A DNA stretch of 60,871 nt from Sciscionella sediminilitoris. Its GTDB lineage: Bacteria; Actinomycetota; Actinomycetes; Mycobacteriales; Pseudonocardiaceae. Of the stretch, positions 57,470 through 60,871 are shown piece by piece (position 1 is the stretch's first letter; the number at the start of each line of letters is the position of its first letter). The position numbers and the translations under genes were made by a program. The stretch lies in assembly GCF_000737195.2 (NCBI RefSeq), contig NZ_JALM01000032.1, positions 1 through 60,871 of the forward strand, read 5' to 3'. Below the pieces are notes generated by a model. It was not told where the DNA came from. It worked only from the letters and a program-made list of their open reading frames with translations, and ran no database searches.

Positions 57470-58132
57470 TTAGCGGGCTGGCAGGTTGCGCAGTGGGGAG
57501 CGGGCCCCTTTGGGGACCGCGCGCACCGCGGCCCAGTCGATGGCCGGGTCCTCGGCGAGCTGGTCGAGGTCGCCGATCCGGTAGAGGGGCACCTCCGGTT
57601 GGGCGCGGCGGGGCTGCCAGCGGCTATGGACGTGCGCGACCGGGGCGAGCCAGCCGGCGCGCACGAGGTGGTCGAGATCGGTGCGGCGGATCCCGAGATG
57701 CTCGGCGGCCTGGTCGCCGGTGAGGTGTCGGCCGACGGTGATGGCGTGCTCAAGCGCGGCCCCGGCGGTGAAGCGTTCGAGGGCACGGCCGTCGTAGAGG
57801 GTGTGGCCGTGGTACTCGCCGACCTGGGGCAGCAGCCCCATGGTGGAAAGCTCGTGGATGGCCGCGACGGGCACGTCGCGGCCGAACCGGTCAGTGAGGT
57901 AGTCCGCGGCGCGGGAAGCGCCCACATCGGGAACCGTTCCCACGGTGGATTTGATTTCGTCGAGGCGTGCGAGCGCGTCGGCGACCACGCGGGCCGACCA
58001 GCGCCCGCCGGTCACGTCGGCGGCGGCGAGGAGTCCGTCGGTGATCGCGCGTTCGATCGCCCACTGCGGTAACCCGAGTTCCTCGCCGAGCTGGAACGGG
58101 CCGTAGTCCTTGAGATTGCGTTTCCAGTTCAT
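57470..58132 (-). CDS. HTH-containing protein of the methyltransferase operon
   Basis: The 220-residue protein (KDYGPFQLGEELGLPQWAIERAITDGLL; ARVVADALARLDEIKSTVGT; GDQAAEHLGIRRTDLDHLVRAGWL) has two HTH-like segments and resembles DNA-binding proteins of actinomycete integrative elements. ATG 58132 overlaps the preceding stop by ATGA. It may regulate or assist the neighbouring methyltransferase; inferred. Confidence 0.7.
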   Translation of the reverse strand: MNWKRNLKDYGPFQLGEELGLPQWAIERAITDGLLAAADVTGGRWSARVVADALARLDEIKSTVGTVPDVGASRAADYLTDRFGRDVPVAAIHELSTMGLLPQVGEYHGHTLYDGRALERFTAGAALEHAITVGRHLTGDQAAEHLGIRRTDLDHLVRAGWLAPVAHVHSRWQPRRAQPEVPLYRIGDLDQLAEDPAIDWAAVRAVPKGARSPLRNLPAR

Positions 58133-58422
58133 CGCTTGGGGTCCTTCGGATTCTGGATCGGGTAGGCCACGGGTTTGAGCCGGTCGCGGCGGGGCCCGTC
58201 CGGGTCGGTGTTGAGCCGGTACGTGGCCGGGCGGGGGTCGGGCTCGTGGCGGCTGGTAGCCCACGCGGTGGTGGGACTGTTCGGGTCGTGTTCGGCGCGC
58301 TGGTGAGTGCGCCGGGCCCGTTGCGTGGCCCGCCGCACCCGCGCCGCAAGCACCAGCCAGGCCAGCACCACCAGCAGCGCGGCCAGTCCGGGGCCCGCGA
58401 CCGCGACCGCAAGCCAGGTCAT
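58129..58422 (-). CDS. Small membrane protein downstream of the methyltransferase
   Basis: The 97-residue protein has one N-terminal TM helix (TWLAVAVAGPGLAALLVVLA then WLVLAARV) and a basic, disordered C-terminal tail. It overlaps both neighbours by ATGA, so it belongs to the same operon. No family recognised. Confidence 0.6.
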   Translation of the reverse strand: MTWLAVAVAGPGLAALLVVLAWLVLAARVRRATQRARRTHQRAEHDPNSPTTAWATSRHEPDPRPATYRLNTDPDGPRRDRLKPVAYPIQNPKDPKR

Positions 58423-60871
58423 GCCGCACCTCCGAGCGCGTCGACGGCCGCGCGAATGAGCCATTCGGCGGCGGGCGGGGTGACCCCGTTGCCGAGTTGC
58501 TTGACGCGTTCGCGTTTGGAGCCGACGACGGTGTAGTCGGGGCGGAAGGCCATGGCGGCCTGGATCTCCGCGACCTGCAGCATCCGGAAGGTGCAGTCAT
58601 CGATGGCGGGAAGCTCACGCGGTTCGGCGGGCCACTCGACCAGGGACTGGTGTCCCTTGGTGGTCAGCGTGCGCGCCGGTTCGGTGACCGGGGTGCACAT
58701 CTCCCCACCGGGGCCTTTGCTGCTGTTGTGGCGCACGAGCATGTGGTGATTCCCCGACGCGCACACCGTGGCGAGCGGGTCGCGCACGTCGCGCGCGGTG
58801 GAACCGCCGCCGCGTAGTTCGGCGACGAACGCCAACCCGAACCGGTCCTTGGTGGACAGGGTGTGCACCGGTTCGCCGACACCGTGGGCGACGCCGGTGC
58901 CGTAGTAGGGCACCACGAGCGCGTCCTGGTGCCGCGTGGTCTGCGTCCGGAACACCTCGCCAGCGCTGCGGGCTTCCTTGCGGTCGCGGCCTTCCACGGG
59001 GACGAGGAGCGCCTCGCACTCGGTGGTGGTGCGCGTCCGGAACGCGTCGGTGACCGGTTTCGCGTCCTCGTTGCGGGTACCACCGGAGGGCACGAGCATC
59101 GGGCGGGCGTAGCGCTCGAGCCCGGCACGAATGCGCGCGATGGTCTTGTCCGACAACGGTTTCGCGCGGTCGCCGATCCGCTCGCCCGGGGTGGTCCAGT
59201 CGATCACGCTCGCTGCGGGCATCGTGAACGGCTCCACGATCTGGTTGCGGCATGCCGTGTTCGGGCAGCGGTAGACGTACTGGGCCCGGTAGCGGCCCCA
59301 CCGGCGTCCGTTCTTCCAGGACTGCACCGCGCCGACGATCTCGTCGCATCCGGGACAGTACGCCTCGGGGCGGACGTCGAGGTTCGGGCGGCGGACGCCT
59401 TTATGCCAGAACACCACGTACATGCGGTCCCTGCTCTGGGGCGCGCGCGGCGCGGCCTGTGCCGGGGCGTGCATGCTGTTGAGGTAGACGATGTGGTGGG
59501 AGTAGCCGAGGCATTCCATGGCCATCAGCCACGCCTGGAACATTTCCCACCGGGCGGCATCCACGACGTTCTCCACGATGACGATCGGGTACCGGTGGTG
59601 TTCGGCGAACCGGGGTACGTCCCACATCGTTGCCCTCGACCGCTCAGCCACCGTCTGGTCCTCGGTGTCGAACAAACCCGCCTGCAGCGCACGTTTGCGG
59701 CCCTTGGCCACCGAATGGTTCGTGCACTCCGGGCTCGCCCACAAAATGTGGGTCTGGCGGTACCGGCGCGGTTCTACCTGGGAGATATCGGCGCAGTTCT
59801 TCACAACCACGCCGTCCGCGACGTACGAGTGGTCTTCGGCGACCTCCATCGTGAAGACGTCGGTCTCCTCACCGAGCTCGCCGAGGTCTTGGACGTAAGC
59901 CCAGAGGTGGAGGTCGTCGAGCAGGGTGTTCCGCCGCGTCGGAGTCTCCCGCCACTGCACCGTCCATGCCGCACGGCGCTGCACGGTGCGCCCTTCGATG
60001 ACGCACTGCCCGCTGCGGTCGCTGAGATGGAGCGAGGCGGCGTAGCCCAGGCTGTGTGCAAGCATCCGGACGCCGATGGCGAGCTGGCGGGAGACCGTGC
60101 TGATGCGGGTAGTTCCTCGCGCGGCACTGCCGTCGGCCGAGACGTAGCCCGTGAGCAACGCGCGGCGGCGATCGGCGGGCATGGTCAACACCCAGCCCGG
60201 GATATTCTTTCCAGCGGCGCCGGACCCGAAATGTTCTCGCAGCCAGGTCGCGAGCTTGCGGTCGTAGTCGTAGAACTGGTGCCCCGTGCGGACCTCGCGT
60301 TCACGCCAGGCGGACGGCACTCGCCCGCGCAGCTCGGTAACTTCATCGCGCCCGCAGACGATGGTCACGTCGCCGTTGCGCTCACTCGAGGAGCCGTCGC
60401 CGAGCCAGCGACCGATCAGCCACCACGAGTCACGGGCGTCCTTGACGAGGTCTTCGGGGTCGTGCCATGGCAGGACCCCGAACATCGTGGGGTATGCGAC
60501 CATGTCGCGGCTGTGACCGGCCCGGCGGATGCGGTCTATCCGGGCGTCACCGATCGGCTGCCAGTCGGGGGCACTGTACTCGCGCTCGTAGTCGTTACCC
60601 GCGACTCGAAGGGTCGTGGTGCGGGTCCAGAACTCGTGGTTCGGGGTGACCTCGGTCCCGGCGGCGTGAAGCGCGGAGCGCATGAGCAAGGTCCGGTCGC
60701 GCTTCTGGAACTTGCGCACGACCGGGCGCCAGCGCCCGCGGTGGGTGAGCACGAGCGTGCCAGGCACAATGTCCTCGACATTGATCCCAGCGGGACCGCG
60801 CTGCATCTGGCCCACATTCGCATCAGCCAGACCGCCCCCGGACCACGCCTGCACTTCCACGACGACACCGA
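58419..60871 (-). CDS. Cytosine-C5 DNA methyltransferase interrupted by an intein; N-terminus beyond the window
   Basis: The frame is open to the right edge. From 59795 leftward the protein is a 5-methylcytosine methyltransferase: CADISQVEP then motif IV ILWASPECTNHS with the catalytic Cys, motif VI VIVENVVDA, motif VIII QSRDRMYVVF, a zinc-ribbon insertion CPGC...CPNTAC, and motif X GNGVTPPAAEW. The part from 59796 to the edge is an intein, ending VVVKN before the Cys of the C-extein. Splicing is needed to make the active enzyme, which should modify element DNA. The N-extein with motif I is outside the window. Confidence 0.88.
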   Translation of the reverse strand, partial: GVVVEVQAWSGGGLADANVGQMQRGPAGINVEDIVPGTLVLTHRGRWRPVVRKFQKRDRTLLMRSALHAAGTEVTPNHEFWTRTTTLRVAGNDYEREYSAPDWQPIGDARIDRIRRAGHSRDMVAYPTMFGVLPWHDPEDLVKDARDSWWLIGRWLGDGSSSERNGDVTIVCGRDEVTELRGRVPSAWREREVRTGHQFYDYDRKLATWLREHFGSGAAGKNIPGWVLTMPADRRRALLTGYVSADGSAARGTTRISTVSRQLAIGVRMLAHSLGYAASLHLSDRSGQCVIEGRTVQRRAAWTVQWRETPTRRNTLLDDLHLWAYVQDLGELGEETDVFTMEVAEDHSYVADGVVVKNCADISQVEPRRYRQTHILWASPECTNHSVAKGRKRALQAGLFDTEDQTVAERSRATMWDVPRFAEHHRYPIVIVENVVDAARWEMFQAWLMAMECLGYSHHIVYLNSMHAPAQAAPRAPQSRDRMYVVFWHKGVRRPNLDVRPEAYCPGCDEIVGAVQSWKNGRRWGRYRAQYVYRCPNTACRNQIVEPFTMPAASVIDWTTPGERIGDRAKPLSDKTIARIRAGLERYARPMLVPSGGTRNEDAKPVTDAFRTRTTTECEALLVPVEGRDRKEARSAGEVFRTQTTRHQDALVVPYYGTGVAHGVGEPVHTLSTKDRFGLAFVAELRGGGSTARDVRDPLATVCASGNHHMLVRHNSSKGPGGEMCTPVTEPARTLTTKGHQSLVEWPAEPRELPAIDDCTFRMLQVAEIQAAMAFRPDYTVVGSKRERVKQLGNGVTPPAAEWLIRAAVDALGGAA
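59796..60871 (-). other. Intein with LAGLIDADG homing endonuclease (N-terminal part cut by the edge)
   Basis: At least 358 residues are present. Block A-like DIVPGTLVLTHRGRWRPV and block B-like GTEVTPNHEFWTR form the splicing domain. LAGLIDADG motifs LIGRWLGDGSS and LLTGYVSADGSA mark the homing endonuclease. Block F/G reads DVFTMEVAEDHSYVADGVVVKN, followed by Cys. The penultimate residue is Lys where His is usual. The first intein residue is not visible. Confidence 0.85.

Larger units (their letters stand above)
50029..60871. mobile_element. Left part of a second integrated element in tandem
   Basis: An integrase beside the shared att copy, small zinc-ribbon and HTH proteins of phage or integrative-element type, a toxin-antitoxin pair and a DNA methyltransferase indicate mobile DNA. 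No third att copy is seen before the right edge, so the element continues outside. Whether it is a phage or an integrative element cannot be told from this part. Confidence 0.7.

Noticed and set aside
50029-60871. Third copy of the 61-bp att sequence
   Set aside because: None found by reading; the right end of the second element is taken to lie outside the window.

Overview
The window is high-GC DNA with the codon habits of an actinomycete. A short chromosomal segment at the left carries ettA, an ssb paralogue, an MprAB-like two-component system and an MFS transporter. The ettA-ssb adjacency is typical of Actinobacteria, and the overall look suggests a Pseudonocardiaceae-like host, but I cannot fix the genus. 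There is no rRNA, CRISPR array or insertion sequence.

Almost all the rest is mobile DNA in a tRNA-Arg(TCT) gene (6692-6765). A 61-bp perfect direct repeat (6723-6783 and 49968-50028), made of the tRNA 3' part plus 18 bp, bounds a 43.3-kb siphovirus-type prophage that looks complete. From left to right it holds: leftward integrase and excisionase; a leftward XRE-DUF5753/DUF6879 cluster; a rightward low-GC cassette that looks like a type VII secretion effector with a membrane partner; two small rightward genes behind a perfect LexA (SOS) box; and the leftward late genes. The late genes are lysis, tail, tape measure, frameshifted tail chaperones, connectors, capsid, scaffold, portal and terminase, with a glycosyltransferase among the connectors. 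Then come a control region with palindromic operators and a HicA-like gene, a low-GC DUF4145 gene, a long leftward early operon (RusA, replication protein, DUF2303, HNH, adenine methyltransferase, Erf-like annealing protein, many small zinc-ribbon proteins), and an immunity region with diverging regulators. The switch DNA at 47748-47860 has a diverged second copy 39 kb away, in front of the excisionase/integrase genes. This suggests that one repressor holds both the early operon and the excision module silent.

From 50029 to the right edge lies the start of a second element. Its own canonical tyrosine integrase sits just inside the shared att repeat, with the same orientation and spacing as the first integrase, so two elements probably stand in tandem at one tRNA. 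It carries a Phd/VapC-type toxin-antitoxin pair, a SLOG (DUF2493) protein, a pentapeptide-repeat membrane protein between imperfect 70-bp direct repeats, several small phage-type proteins, and a cytosine-C5 DNA methyltransferase interrupted by a LAGLIDADG intein. The methyltransferase runs off the right edge.

Many genes overlap by 4 nt (ATGA or GTGA) and use GTG or TTG starts. These overlaps decided most start codons, and several genes shorter than 60 codons were added because they fit exactly between overlapping neighbours.
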